DNA of 44,757 bases from Sphaerosporella brunnea (taxonomy: Eukaryota; Ascomycota; Pezizomycetes; Pezizales; Pyronemataceae), in contig VXIS01000364.1 in NCBI GenBank assembly GCA_008704415.1, positions 1 through 44,757 on the forward strand, in the 5' to 3' direction. The notes beneath the pieces are model-generated. The model was given only the letters and a program-made list of their open reading frames with translations, searched no databases and was not told the DNA's origin. This document shows positions 33,236 through 43,842 of the stretch, one piece after another. The stretch's first letter is position 1. Each line of letters starts with the position of its first letter. A program made the translations under genes and the position numbers.

Positions 33236-33626
33236 AACGAGGAACCGCGTATGCAACAATGCCGAGCAATCTGGTTCTCTGGCTACAATCTGATGCAGAT
33301 TGAGACTCGTCCGAATTGCTTGTATGGTGGTCAATAACCATCATGTCGATTATACACACGACTGACCCATAGCAGTCCAGCCTCCAAAGAACCCTGTGCT
33401 TGTCACGCCAGAAAGACCCAATATCCAAAACTCCTGATTATCCCCGATCAAATGGGATCGCGGAAAACTCCTAAACCAAACACCATTCCTTGCGATGCCG
33501 CCTTAAAAATTCAGACAGAACGATGCACTATGTTCGTATGAAATCCAAACCGCGAGAGTGCAATTGCACACAAATGAGTAGGCCTTCCAGCAATGAAATT
33601 CGTAACAAAACAAACCGAGCTTTCTG
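33236..33626. other. convergent intergenic region
   Basis: Lies between the LYR-like gene and SCAP, tail-to-tail. No gene or repeat is seen. Confidence 0.55.
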
Positions 33627-36600
33627 TCATCGCGGACGATGGGGTTTTGGCCTCCGCGACAGAGTCTGATAGAGATCGATGTTGTCTTCGTCCTCAAACC
33701 GCTCATTGCCGACCATCAGTAGCTTCACATTGTTTCCAAAGCCAACGGCCACGCTACGCTGCCCTACTTTGGTGACTGGCCCTGCCCGACTGACAAGCAA
33801 GCCTTCACTGCGAGTTTCCGGATCCGAAGCGTCGTGCAATGGATATGATGTAACGATGCCACATGCATCCATCGTCCATGCTTCCCATTCATCCTCGTCA
33901 TCCCGAATCGCCTTTTTTGCCAACCTTTTCCGCCGTCTTAAACTGGCGACACGCTGTGTCGGCGATTCGTAGTCGTCGGCGCTTTGATCGTCTGGAGATG
34001 TTTCGCGGCGGCGAATTCCAGCCACCATGTTAAGGCTCGTGGGCTCCCAGCCTTCCACATTGTCTAACCAATGGGTTGTTTCTATGACACTTTCAAAGCC
34101 GGTACATTTACGTTCTCTGCGATCGCGTTCGGCCCTAAGGCAGATGTCGCGCATGTTGCCCCTCGAAGAAGTGAAAGTATGCATCATAAACATGCCGGAA
34201 TCGCGCTCACTGTAGGCAATGGAGAACGAAAGAACTGCTGGACAACCACAATATAGACAGGTTCTTTGTTTTGCGTGGAATGCCCTCAGCGAACCTGGTC
34301 TGAACTGCCCGGTCATGAAAGACCGGATGATACCCCCTGAAAGACGTTAAAGAAGGACAACATGCTGGCGATGCCCCGAAACCTACCAGAAAGAATGTCC
34401 ACAAGATCGACTTGGCAGGAACGAGAGCTGATGACCATTCCCAGAGACGAAAGAGGCAGTATAGAACTCGGCTCACCGGGTTCAGTAATCGGGGATGAAT
34501 AAGGCGGTGACATCAGATGCAGTTGTTCTGTATACCACTCTCCTTGTGATTTTGCTGTCACAAAGATGCGGCCTCTTTGGCATGCCGTGACAATTCTGAG
34601 TGGCAACTTCGGCGTGAAAATGCCATTCGACGACGCCACCGAAACCCTCTCGCATATTTGGTGATGTACAATATCCTTTGTTCTGACATATACTTCGAGA
34701 AGGTACCCATCGGGTCGCAACACGATGAGCCGTGGGCCATGATTCTGATCGTCATTCATGTTACGGGGCGCAAAAAAGAAGGCGCTAGGGGGGTGGCCTC
34801 GCAAATCAATCTCTATAGACCGGTAGAGAGACGAGTTTTCCACCTGGTAGAACGAGACCTTCCCGGATCGAGGAGCTATTGCAAGCCATTCCCCCCTTTC
34901 GTCTAGGGCAATAGCCAAAACCGGCCAGAGGATTTGATCCACAGATGTAGGCTGAATGACCTCCTTCAAGCATGGGTGGCAATTTCCCCTCAATTTCCAC
35001 ACTACTATTCGCCTGTCCAGCCCAACCGAGACCAAGATCCCTCGGGGAGACGAAACGAGAATAGCCACGTCCAGAGAATGCCCTTCGATCAAGGTCTGGC
35101 ATTTCAAGAATGGCCCTTCGTCTTGTGAACGCTCCGCCGTGTCTTCTGGAGTGGTTTTAGAAAGCAGATGATTCATCAGCATCGTTACAGCAGTCACGAC
35201 GAACGCAGCAGCCAAGGTAAAGAGCAAAAGGTGCTTTTTCAGAACCCCAATGTCGAGGGTGCTGACGATATTAGGCATCTTTTCGGGTTGCTCGGCCCGA
35301 TCGGAGCCTGTCAATACGAAGAAAACAGGACTATAGGCCTTGGCTATGACCCGGACTGCGTTCGGCATTACGGCCCGCATCTGTTTGGCCGCACGTATGA
35401 GTTCCATTCCAGTATATTCATCCTGCCGGCTAAGCCACGCTGTCGGGGTTCGTGCAACGTTCAAAGGCATGTCGAAAGTCGCAGAGCGTTGAGCGAAGCG
35501 ATTGGGATGTCGTAGCATGTGAACCAACATCTTCAGCGATACCAGGGGGTGTTGGTTGTCCAGGAAGTGCACATTGAGCGCCACAGCAAAGCATATCATC
35601 TAAGAGTGGTCAACTTTTGTACGTAGATGGAAACAAACCCTCAAGTCTTACAACAGCGGAACCGGCGACCCGAGTGATCAGCGGTGATCCTCCCCGAAAC
35701 AGGAAATCTGAGACGCTGGACTTCTTTGTGGACTCGGCCAGTCCCGGTGACCCATCTGCGCCATTCGAGTTTAGACTCATGAGCCGATCCAGTGAGTCCT
35801 GCAATTCGAGGCGCCGAACGTCAACGCTCAAGACGGCGAGGAAAAATGTTAGGTGCCAAACAAAGTCCATCAGCAATGCCACACCAGCGAAAACACAGAA
35901 TTCTCGAACCGCGGGCACCGAGACACGTCCGATCAGAGCAAGAACGGCTATATCGGTAGCCACTGCGACGGAAGAAAGAAATCCGACTTCGCCAAGGGCG
36001 CTGGATATTCTTTGCACGGTACAATTCTCAGCTGGCGTTGCAATAACCGTATTAATCAATCGAAACATGTTCTCCAGTCCTATGACAATGACGACGAACG
36101 GGAACACTTCCCTGGTGAGCAAGTCAGCATCCAGCGCGACCAACAATTAAACCAGCCTTACCGAGGAATATGTGATACAGGAACCTTCAGTATAGCCAAG
36201 ACGGTGAAAGTGGACATGACAGTTGTGCAAATCTAACAGAGTGTCAGGGAAATTATCGTGAAGGTCGGGGTGTATCATACTTGGGTGAGGACTGTAAAGA
36301 TGAGACCAAATCGGGACTTTACGGCTCGCAAACGACGCAGAGAGACGGCCAAATACACCGCTGTACACAAATAACAGGCAGATAGAGTGAAAATGTCGAA
36401 AACGGACATCGGTTGGAAACGAAACTGCGCAAGTTCAATATTGTAAATGAAACTGGGAAGCGTGATGGATCTGCATGGATAATCTTACTTCATACAGCGT
36501 GCTTTGAAACTCTAGCCCATACACTCTGTATTTTGAATGCTTGCCAGATCGCTGGGCCAGTGATGCAACACGTTGGTCCCATAGAGCGCCAGCGGTCGAG

Positions 36601-37373
36601 TTCAAATGGTAGAACATGCTGATAACTAGCGCATCTGCGGCGATGAGTTTTTGATGCGAGAAGTGCTTGCCGGCGAAAACGGAAGCCCATCGGAGCGTGA
36701 TATTGGCAGTGGATCTGAGAGCGATACCATCGTTGACGGTTTTGAGTATGCGACGGTCATTTTCAACTGCCTCCAGAGAGCAATTCCAATATAGCAAGGC
36801 CGAGTGAAAAAACATGCCCGTAGACGTCAAAAGTTCTGCATCAAAAGGATTGGCAAAATCGGAGTAGTCGTCATGGAGCCCCACGGAGGGCAAAGCTGCA
36901 CATTCTGCGTCTGGCAACAAAGCTTGCTGAATTTGTAAAGCCTCTTTCAGAACATCATGGGTAAGCGCTTCCATGTATGAGCCTTGTATCCAAGCTTGCT
37001 TGATGCCTATGTCCGCAGAGGCAGAAGGATAAAGGTAAGGAGTCGCAGAAGTCCAAACATGATGCGTGACTGACGACGGGCCTGGTGCGTTGTTGAAGTA
37101 AAAGAAGAGCGACGGATAAGATAGAAGGACCGACAAAACGACCGACAGCACGATGTACAGAATAGGATGTCGGGCAACAGCAGCACCGTGCTGCTCAAAC
37201 ACAACGCGTAGAGGCGACGTGGGTCCAAGTCGGGGCGGCTGCGAAGTGTGCCTGAGAGGCGATATAAGAGCCCAAAACTGAGGGACATTTATGACGTGAG
37301 TATATTGCGGGTAAACAGTGCGTGTAGCAGCGTGAGGTTCTGAACTTCAGCATTTGGTCTGGCAACATACCAT
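33627..37373 (-). CDS. scp1: SREBP cleavage-activating protein homologue (SCAP/Scp1) with sterol-sensing domain and WD40 repeats, 1129 aa
   Basis: Escorts SREBP between ER and Golgi according to sterol level; in fungi this also couples to low-oxygen response. Seven coding exons: 37373-37371 (the ATG alone), 37277-36489, 36424-36281, 36232-36162, 36111-35652, 35599-34387, 34336-33627, total 3390 nt, every join in phase. First membrane helix ~residues 42-62 (HPILYIVLSVVLSVLLSYPS). The luminal loop follows to ~260. The sterol-sensing domain spans ~264-510 (MSVFDIFTLSACYLCTAVYL; EVFPFVVIVIGLENMFRLIN; FLSSVAVATDIAVLALIGRV; FAGVALLMDFVWHLTFFLAV). Another helix lies at ~610-635, then WD40 repeats from ~656 (EGHSLDVAILVSSPRGILVS; RRIVVWKL). 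TGQFRPGSL...TCLYCGCPAVLSF is a family-typical C-terminal stretch. No break was found. Confidence 0.92.
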
Positions 37374-38421
37374 ATGGAACTGTTTGGTCGTGAGTATCAA
37401 GGCATTAGAAAAAGTAGGCGAGCAAAAGCACGAGACGAGAGCGAAAGATATGGACGAGAACGCTAGCAGGGAGGGGTGGTTAAAAGTGCGATTCGGAGGA
37501 AGTGTGCGTGTCGACAACTCTCAGTTGATGTCGCGGATGGCAACAACAAACAGCGGAGCGGGATCATATGCGATCATATGCCACCGAGGAGTTTTATGCC
37601 ACCGAGGAGTTTTATGCCTCCGAGCCGCAAATTGAAAAAAAAAAACACCACGCTGTGCTGTAAAGCCTCGAATATTGGTATGTCCAGATTAATACGCTCT
37701 GAATTACGTATGACGTACTAACCGGTACAGCATGCATACACAGTAACAAATAAACGGGTAGACTTGCTACCGCGGTTCTACCACTGTCCTCAAAATCCCG
37801 AATTAACTCGGTGTATTGGGGTTACTCCAGTATTTCAGCGGTGTTCTTTGGTGCACATCGGGTTAACTCTCAATTTCTATCACCGCAGTCCGGTTTTTTG
37901 TTGCTGTAAGTAACCACTGCATTAACCAACATCGCACTCACCGAATCCATAATCCAAATCCTACTCCTAGATCGGACCCTTCCTATTTCATGGAGATTTT
38001 TTTCTCTTGTTTGGTGTTTTTCTGTGACCTTTTTGTGGTGTCGCATTTGCAAGGGTAGGTATATTTGCCCACGCTGGCAAAAAAAGATGGGCTCCTTAGA
38101 CCTTTGCTGGCACCTTTACTCAAAGTCGAGGATTCTTGTGTTGGCCTCCGAAATTGTTGCAAGGCGCTTTCTGTGCACGTGAGGTTTGGCGAGTTGGCTG
38201 ATGTGAGGACGGACTTGTGACTTGAACCTCAACCAACACACATCACACAAAAACAAAACTCGCTCCCTTATGTGAACTTCAACAGAGATCTCCCAGACAA
38301 GATTGACCTTTCCTGGTCTGGTCTTGCCCCCACAATTGGATATAGGAGCAATCTATCCGTGAACGAAACATGAAAGATATTCTACTACCACAGAGGTATC
38401 TCTAAACCCAAGTCCTCTCGC
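37374..38421. other. 1-kb intergenic region with short tandem repeat
   Basis: Upstream of SCAP and downstream of the carrier gene. ATGCCACCGAGGAGTTTT occurs in tandem at 37578-37595 and 37596-37613, with a partial third copy. No gene is recognised. Confidence 0.55.
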
Positions 38422-39751
38422 TTACGCCTTCATGGCCTTCCAATAGTCAACCACTGCAGTAAATACAACCAGAAGAATTCCGCCTCCTGGTCCGAGACGA
38501 AGAACCTTAGGAATGAAGCCCTTGTACAACGCGCCGAAGCCCTCTTCCCTCGCAACCAACGCTACAGAAGGTAATGTCCAATTGTACTTCGGTGTGACTC
38601 CCGGCACTCTTGTGGTGTTTTGTATGCGTGACTTCACAACGTCAAACCTACAGTCACCTCGTCAGCACGATCACCAGCCTCCCCAGACGTCATGCTACAC
38701 GTACGGTGTGTTCAGCATAGTTCCCACTGTTCCACCAATAGAACCAGCGACCAGATCATTCAACATCTTGCCTTGCTTGGTCTCTTGCTTCGGTAACAGG
38801 GACTTGACTTGATGGATAACTCCGAAGTAACCTGCATTCCAAGTGACATGCCTCCACATCGTGCTCTCAAGGCCATTGTACATGGCCAGGACACCCTCGT
38901 TGGCCACAATCTTTCTGACCACGTCAATCATGCCATTGTACTTTCCAGCGGAGGCCTTGTCCTGCAGGCGAATCTTCACAAGCTCAAAGGGAACGACGAC
39001 GAAGGACTCCGTTGCTCCAGCGGTGGCACCGGTCAACACCGACAGAGCCTGCGTTTGCTCGGTCGATCCGAAAGCCTTGCGGTAGATTTTGCCCCACTCG
39101 TCGTTGGCGGCGAATTTGGTCGCTCTAGCATTAGCACATGCGATCAGCAAGAGAATGCGCGGCTTGCTGGAAAATCCCTACCTCTTAGGCGCCTCCATCA
39201 GAATTGGTGCAGAAATACCGCGGTAAAGGCGTGAGAATCTAAAACAGAGTTAATACTTCCGTTCGACGGTTGCGCGGTGTGACCCACCCCTCCTGCTTGA
39301 TAATTTTCTTGAAACAATCCACCATTCCATTGTACCTGTCATTTCCCACGGCAGTGTGATCTTGCAGTTGACTACCAGGCGTATCAGTGATCTTTCAAGC
39401 AGATTGTTGGAATCCGTACTTACACTCGGGTTTTGACAACATCCAATGGGTACCTAAAAACAAGGTCTCCATGTTAATTGTTTGGCGAACTTTGAAAGAT
39501 GCGACGCAGGAGTGGCAGGACGTGGCACTGCGGGACAAACATTGTGAGAATCTGTGGCGGTCCAAGTTTGGATGAAAGTCAGTCAAGGGCGAAGCGTACG
39601 CATGGTAGGTGGCCGGCAAGCTTTGCTCACCTCAGAGATACCAGCAATTGCGCCTGTGGTCTAGTCATTAGATAGAGAATATAGCTTGGAAGAACAACAT
39701 ACCGGCCACAAAAGTGACGGAGAAGGGGATCGGAGTCTGCTTGTCGGACAT
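38422..39751 (-). CDS. ODC1: mitochondrial 2-oxodicarboxylate carrier (Odc1/2 type), 299 aa
   Basis: Inner-membrane carrier of the SLC25 family that exchanges 2-oxoadipate/2-oxoglutarate. Eight exons: 39751-39703, 39653-39631, 39551-39541 (11 nt), 39453-39424, 39371-39288, 39238-39182, 39124-38705, 38647-38422, total 900 nt in frame. The three carrier signatures are present: MYPLDVVKTRV (assembled across the microexon), PFELVKIRLQDKA and PFDVVKSRIQN (split by the last intron). KRATKFAANDEWGKIYR is diagnostic of the oxodicarboxylate carriers. Start MSDKQTPIPFSVTFVAGAIA is the usual fungal Odc N-terminus with no presequence. Odc1 and Odc2 paralogues cannot be told apart here. Confidence 0.93.
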
Positions 39752-40143
39752 TATTGAATGCTATTGTGAATGTTCGTTCCGCTGCTTTGAGTGTTGTGAG
39801 AGGAAGCCAGCAGCAGTAGAATGGATTGAAGAGAGCTTTGTGCGGCTCGGAGAGTAGAAATATGTAATCCCTTCAAGTTTTTTTTTTTTTCGCTGAAAAT
39901 TCGGACGCGAAGTCGGGAGCGGGAACTGGAAGTGGGGCACGAGGATCGTTACTGGTACATTAGGTAATATGTAACTCTCACAAGCGCGAAGTTAACTGGT
40001 TCAAAAGGGTGGGGACACCAAAAATTGAGCTCGCTTGAGCAGCCTTAACTGTCACGGGGGTCGCACGATCGCCTCTCGAAGATTTTTTTGGTCTACTCGC
40101 CAATTTCAAAAGTATTCGAACACTCGATTTTACCCGGCTTTGG
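39752..40143. other. intergenic region upstream of the carrier; start of the transposon nest
   Basis: No gene. A T run lies at 39879-39890. AAAAGTATTCGAACACTC (40108-40125) resembles outer ends of Tc1-like elements and may be a remnant. Confidence 0.4.
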
Positions 40144-40229
40144 ACAGGGTGTTTTCCCGCATTTTTTTTTATTTTGTCGCACAATTTCGCTTTCTACTAG
40201 ACGGAAAAAAAAGTAATCGGACACCCTGT
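40144..40229. repeat. 86-bp possible deleted Tc1-like element (paired ACAGGGTGT ends)
   Basis: ACAGGGTGTTTTCCCGC at 40144-40160 faces ACACCCTGT at 40221-40229, the inverse of its first nine bases. Both ends are followed inward by T-rich or A-rich runs. ACAGGGTGTCCGATTAC-like ends are known from fungal Tc1-type elements. Only nine paired bases are perfect, so this is tentative. Confidence 0.35.
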
Positions 40230-40525
40230 TTTAGGGCGGGTAACCAAAACCACCGTCCGACGACTGCGCGCTGAACAACACACGACACCACGATAAAAAT
40301 CATATCTTGCTCAATAGTAGCTCAAAAAAAACGAAAATAGATTCAAAAAGACAAACACTGAGAGAATACACGGTGGAAATAACGAAAAATCCTCTTCAAA
40401 ATGCGAAAAATAAAGCCTGAAAATATGCGCATTTCTTTAAAGACTGAGAAAAAGGGAAATAGGGCATCAAGCATGGAATTTATTCCCACCGTTGACCTCA
40501 ATACAGCACTGCATAACCGTTGGTA
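40230..40525. other. A-rich interval, no gene
   Basis: A-rich sequence between two transposon remnants; nothing else recognised. Confidence 0.45.
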
Positions 40526-40723
40526 CAGTAAAACCTTACTTAAAAGAGACCCCTCCAAAGTTGGTTAGCGGCAGATAATTTCCTTATAGGGAAACATTTG
40601 AGATTACTAAAGAGGGATTTTGTTTTTTACTGACGTCCTTTTGTCGACATTAAATTCCATATATGGCAATTATGTGCCGCTAACCAAATCTAGGGGGGCT
40701 CTCTTGTAAGTGAGTTTTTACGG
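40526..40723. mobile_element. 198-bp pogo-like MITE with ~50-bp TIRs and TA target duplication
   Basis: The left end CAGTAAAACCTTACTTAAAA (40526 onward) and the right end, read on the other strand (CCGTAAAAACTCACTTACAA from 40723), pair over about 50 bp down to GGTTAGCGGCA, with some mismatches. The element is flanked by TA on both sides (40524-40525 and 40724-40725). CAGTAAAACC-type TIRs with TA duplications are known for pogo/Tigger-type elements and their MITEs. The 100-bp centre has no open frame. Confidence 0.75.
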
Positions 40724-40739
40724 TAGCTTGGCAATTTTG

Positions 40740-40922
40740 TTATTGAGTTCTTGTGATCTTATCCAAGTCTTAGTGTAATACTTTCTTGATCGCCTTGACG
40801 GTAGTGATCCGCTCTGAGCCTTGACTAGTCTAAATACGTCTTTTCACCACAGCCTCAATCGGCTTAATAGGGTTAAAGTGCGGCGAATTCGATGGTAAGT
40901 CCATTTTTCGAATGCCTTCATT
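40740..40922 (-). pseudogene. 3' part of a Tc1/mariner-type transposase relic, cut off by the Harbinger insertion
   Basis: Read on the minus strand from 40922: NEGIRKMDLPSNSPHFNPIK, then PIEAVVKRRI and, after TAG, TTVKAIKKVL. This is the third catalytic block of Tc1-type transposases (family form PSxSPDLNPIE). The two acidic positions are changed to His and Lys and two stops occur (TAG at 40822-40824 region, TAA further on). The gene is dead. The 5' part of the same gene lies beyond the Harbinger element at 43843-44285. Confidence 0.75.
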
Positions 40923-41143
40923 GGAGAACTTCCCGTAAGTTTATCGGGGCCGGATAGCAAATTTCGCGCGCAATAGGTAGGGGTAGCTATTTGACCGATA
41001 GCTGGAGTAATAGGGTATGGGGTCTGCCCCCCATCATCTATAATAGCACAGCGATAGCAAAATAAATTGACATTTCGTCGCGCTCGCGCCTTTCTCGTTG
41101 CTTCCCTCCCTGTATCCAAACCCTGAACGCCCTTGCTACAGCC

Positions 41144-42415
41144 ATGAATTTTTTCAACCCACAGTTTTTGATAGCACTCTGTCTGTACCTCGATGCTCTG
41201 CACCAACAGGAGCTCACTTTGCTTTTCATCACCGTTGTTTTTGCGGGGTATAACGAAGAGCGTCGCCGAGCTCTGAGATTTTACCTGACCAGAGTGGATC
41301 TGGCACCCAACCCTTGAGAGGGGACAGCGTGGCAGTTCATGTATGCCAGTGCAAATGATCGCGCTTTCATCACAACAATGGGATTTGATACTACGGGGTT
41401 CAGAATTCTTCTTGAGCCTTTCAAACGTCTTTGGGAAACTACACCGATTCCTCGAGGAGATGTCAACGATGAAAGTCAGCAAATTCAGCTCGGCAGACGT
41501 TCTTTGGATGCTGCGGGGGCCTTGGGGCTTGTCCTTCACTACCTCAATTCGACGATCTCCGACTCGTCCCTGCAGCAAATTTTTGCTTTAACCCCGGCTG
41601 TTTGTTCCCGTTACCGGAATTTCGGCATGAAAATTCTCTTCCAGGCATTGTGCGCACTTCCTGCGGGGAAGCTAGCCTGGCCCAGCAAAAAAGAAATTAA
41701 ACATTTCGCAAGGCTTATACATACTCGCCATCCTCTCCTTACCCACGGTTTCGGTTTCGCGGACGGTCTTCACCTTCCAAGCGCAAGATCTTCGGATTTA
41801 GACGTCGAAAACGCCTATTTCAATGGGTGGTGTAGCAGTCACTTCACATCAAACCTCTTTGCTTTTGCACCGGACGGAACAATCATTCACGCTACGTTAA
41901 ACGCACCGGGAAGCTGGCACGACTCGGTAGTAACACGAAATCTCTATGCAGAGCTGATCGACAATACCCCTGACGGATATTACATAATTGCCGACACAGC
42001 CTTTACAACGAGACGGTCAGACCTGAGTACCAAGCTGCGTACACTTCCGAAAAGTAATTTCATGCATTATTCCAATAATCCGGTCATCGCCCTACAAGAA
42101 AAAAGGTTTTACGAGCAGCTTGTTTCCACAAGGCAAGCAGCAGAGTGGGAAATGGAATGCCTTCAAGGTGCTTTTGGCCGACTGAAAGTCCCCATGCCTG
42201 CCGATAACGTCCAATTTCGACAGCTTTTACTCTTGCTCTGTGTTCGTCTACACAACGCACGTGCAAGAATCGTTGCAATTAACCAAATTCGCATGGTGTA
42301 TAAGGGTATTTGGACAGAGGCAGTACCAGGATTGTACAGAGACTTCAAGGATATGCTTTTTAGTGATATTCAGAGAAATGATCGCATTCGGAGATTTTAT
42401 AACTTTGTAGTGTAG
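41144..42415 (+). pseudogene. PIF/Harbinger transposase (DDE_Tnp_4), one nonsense codon
   Basis: The frame runs from ATG 41144 to TAG 42413-42415 (423 residues) and is broken only by TGA at 41315-41317 (codon 58), in LAPNP-stop-EGTAWQF. Related fungal proteins read P-R-E-G/D-T-P-W here as I recall them, so a CGA to TGA change (CpG deamination) is likely. Downstream of it: NDRAFITTMGFD, GRRSLDAAGALGLVLHYLNS, LQQIFALTP (helix-turn-helix-like region), then the catalytic residues in family context: Asp in FADGLHLP, Asp in YYIIADTAF, Glu in EMECLQGAFGRLKVPMP, and NGWCSSHFTSNLFAFAPDGT between. An ATG at 41339 after the stop would give 358 residues that keep all catalytic residues. Family assignment is firm. 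Confidence 0.92.
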
Positions 42416-42458
42416 AAAATACAAAAGCAACGTAGTGCATTTACATAAAAGAAATCCA

Positions 42459-43471
42459 TCACAATACTACTCCTTCGCCTACTGCATTGTGCACGCTATT
42501 ACCACGCTTCACCATCGGGGATGACCATGGAAATGGATCAGATGACAGTGCCGAGCCTCCACTTTTGGCTTGGAGGAGTTTCAAATCAAGCTTCAGGTCT
42601 TGAACCTCAGCTACTTTTTCATCGTACTTCTCTTGGAGCCTTTTAATGTCCGTCAAAAGCTGGTTGTATCGGGCTTCCGCCATCTGAATCTGATTTTGCA
42701 GGACTTGTATGAGTCCCGACGTCTCAAAAATTGCGCTGAGATCTTTAGCCGGATTTCTAGCCAGCGCCAAACTTATCTGGCTCATCACCGTGTTGCGCTG
42801 CGAGTTCTGAGCTTTGATTTCTTCCCGAGGGGTACGAAAGCGCTCCACCGTGGTTTTCCGGGTCTGTTTCGCAGGTTTGGCAGGCGCTTCTGGCTCCGAG
42901 TCGGAGTCAAAAACCTTTTCATCATCTAGACTCTCCTCATCACTGCTAACGTCGCTGTCCCTGTCATTCACTGTGATCATTCCCACCTCCGCCTCAATGT
43001 CCCGCTCAATTTGCTTGGCTTGCGTAACGTTGGGAGGGCGGTCGGGGTCACCGGTGGGTTTCTTGCAGTTGCCCAGATCTTGAAACACCTTTTTGAGGTA
43101 TTTGCTGTCGCGGGGCTTTCTGCTGGCCTCCTCAGCACGCTTACTGTAGCGGGCGGCGACCTATTAACCGTTAGCCCAAGCAAGCATACAAGGCTACTGC
43201 GCTGCTGGCTCACCCGCTCCCACATATCGCCCCCAATTGGGTGAACATCATCCACAATATCCAGTAGGCGTGACTCATCCCGTACTGTAAACTTTCGGGC
43301 ATCTTTTGGCTTGCCTCTGCGCCCACGCGCCTTCTTTGTAGCTGGCGTAGCTTCAGGCTCCGGGGTTTCCAGCCCACTCTCGGGCTCATCGTCTGTGGAA
43401 TTGGCCGGAGGTGCTTTGGCTTTGTCGCTGTCAGCCTTTCTTTTGTTGCCTTGGGTGGCGGTGTCGGGCAT
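42459..43471 (-). CDS. Myb/SANT-like (DUF6818-type) accessory protein of the Harbinger element, 319 aa
   Basis: Two exons, 43471-43214 and 43160-42459, around a 53-nt intron (GTGAGC...GCTAACGG...AATAG). The join gives the hallmark DMWERVAARYSKRAEEASRK. Order: Lys/Ala/Pro-rich start (MPDTATQGNKRKADSDK), GRRGKPKDARKF, then a trihelix/Myb-like domain ~residues 65-145 (RDESRLLDIVDDVHPIGGDM; KYLKKVFQDLGNCKKPTGDP; VTQAKQIERDIEAEVGMITV). An acidic patch follows (SDEESLDDEKVFDSDSEPE), then a C-terminal coiled coil (EARYNQLLTDIKRLQEKYDE). Harbinger elements usually code for such a protein, which helps the transposase enter the nucleus and bind DNA. No break was found. An ATG at 43504 would add 11 residues. 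Confidence 0.85.
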
Positions 43472-43484
43472 TTTGTTGACTGCG

Positions 43485-43570
43485 ATGCGAAAGGCGGTAG
43501 GCAAGGCGGTGGGAAAGGCGGTGGGTGGGCAAGGCGATAGGAAAGGCGGTTGGAATGGCGGTGCAAACTA
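43485..43570. repeat. GGCGGT-rich imperfect repeat before the Myb-like gene
   Basis: Units such as GTAGGCAAGGCGGTGGGAAA and GCGATAGGAAAGGCGGTTGG follow one another. It lies directly upstream of the accessory gene, inside the element. Confidence 0.6.
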
Positions 43571-43842
43571 GAAAGGAAAAAAAGCGGACGGTACAGCCTG
43601 GATATTATTGGCGCCGGGTCACCCGGACCAGCGGCTCACGGCTGTTAATTTCCAGCGGGCCCGCTCCATGCCCACCATGGCTGCTCTCAGACCGGCATCT
43701 TCCTTATAGCCTTCCGAGGGCGTAGGGCAATAGGAACGTTGGTTTTTAAGTCAATCTCACGGGAAGCACCCTGTTCTATTGCATTGCTATCCCAGATTTT
43801 GCCACTTGCTATCCGGCCCAATAGACTTACGGGAAGTTCTCC

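Larger units (their letters stand above)
40923..43842. mobile_element. complete PIF/Harbinger element, 2920 bp, with TIRs and ATT target-site duplication
   Basis: The ends are GGAGAACTTCCCGTAAGT (40923 onward) and, inverted, the same 18 bases ending at 43842. The pairing continues to GGCCGGATAGCAA, giving TIRs of ~38 bp with a few mismatches and a one-base length difference. ATT flanks both sides (40920-40922, 43843-43845), matching the 3-bp target duplication known for PIF/Harbinger. Inside are a transposase pseudogene (+) and a Myb/DUF6818-like gene (-) arranged tail-to-tail 43 bp apart. The host site is a Tc1-type transposase gene. Confidence 0.9.

Noticed and set aside
35617..36150. 177-codon plus-strand open frame
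   Set aside because: Antisense to the sterol-sensing domain exon of SCAP.
40844..41578. 244-codon minus-strand open frame
   Set aside because: It runs antisense to the Harbinger transposase, crosses the element border at 40923 and shows no protein features.
43687..43842. Minus-strand stretch GKIWDSNAIEQ resembling the third catalytic block (PDLNAIE) of a Tc1-type transposase
   Set aside because: It lies inside the Harbinger TIR side of the ATT duplication. The true continuation of the relic is at 40922 downward, in frame, so the likeness is accidental.
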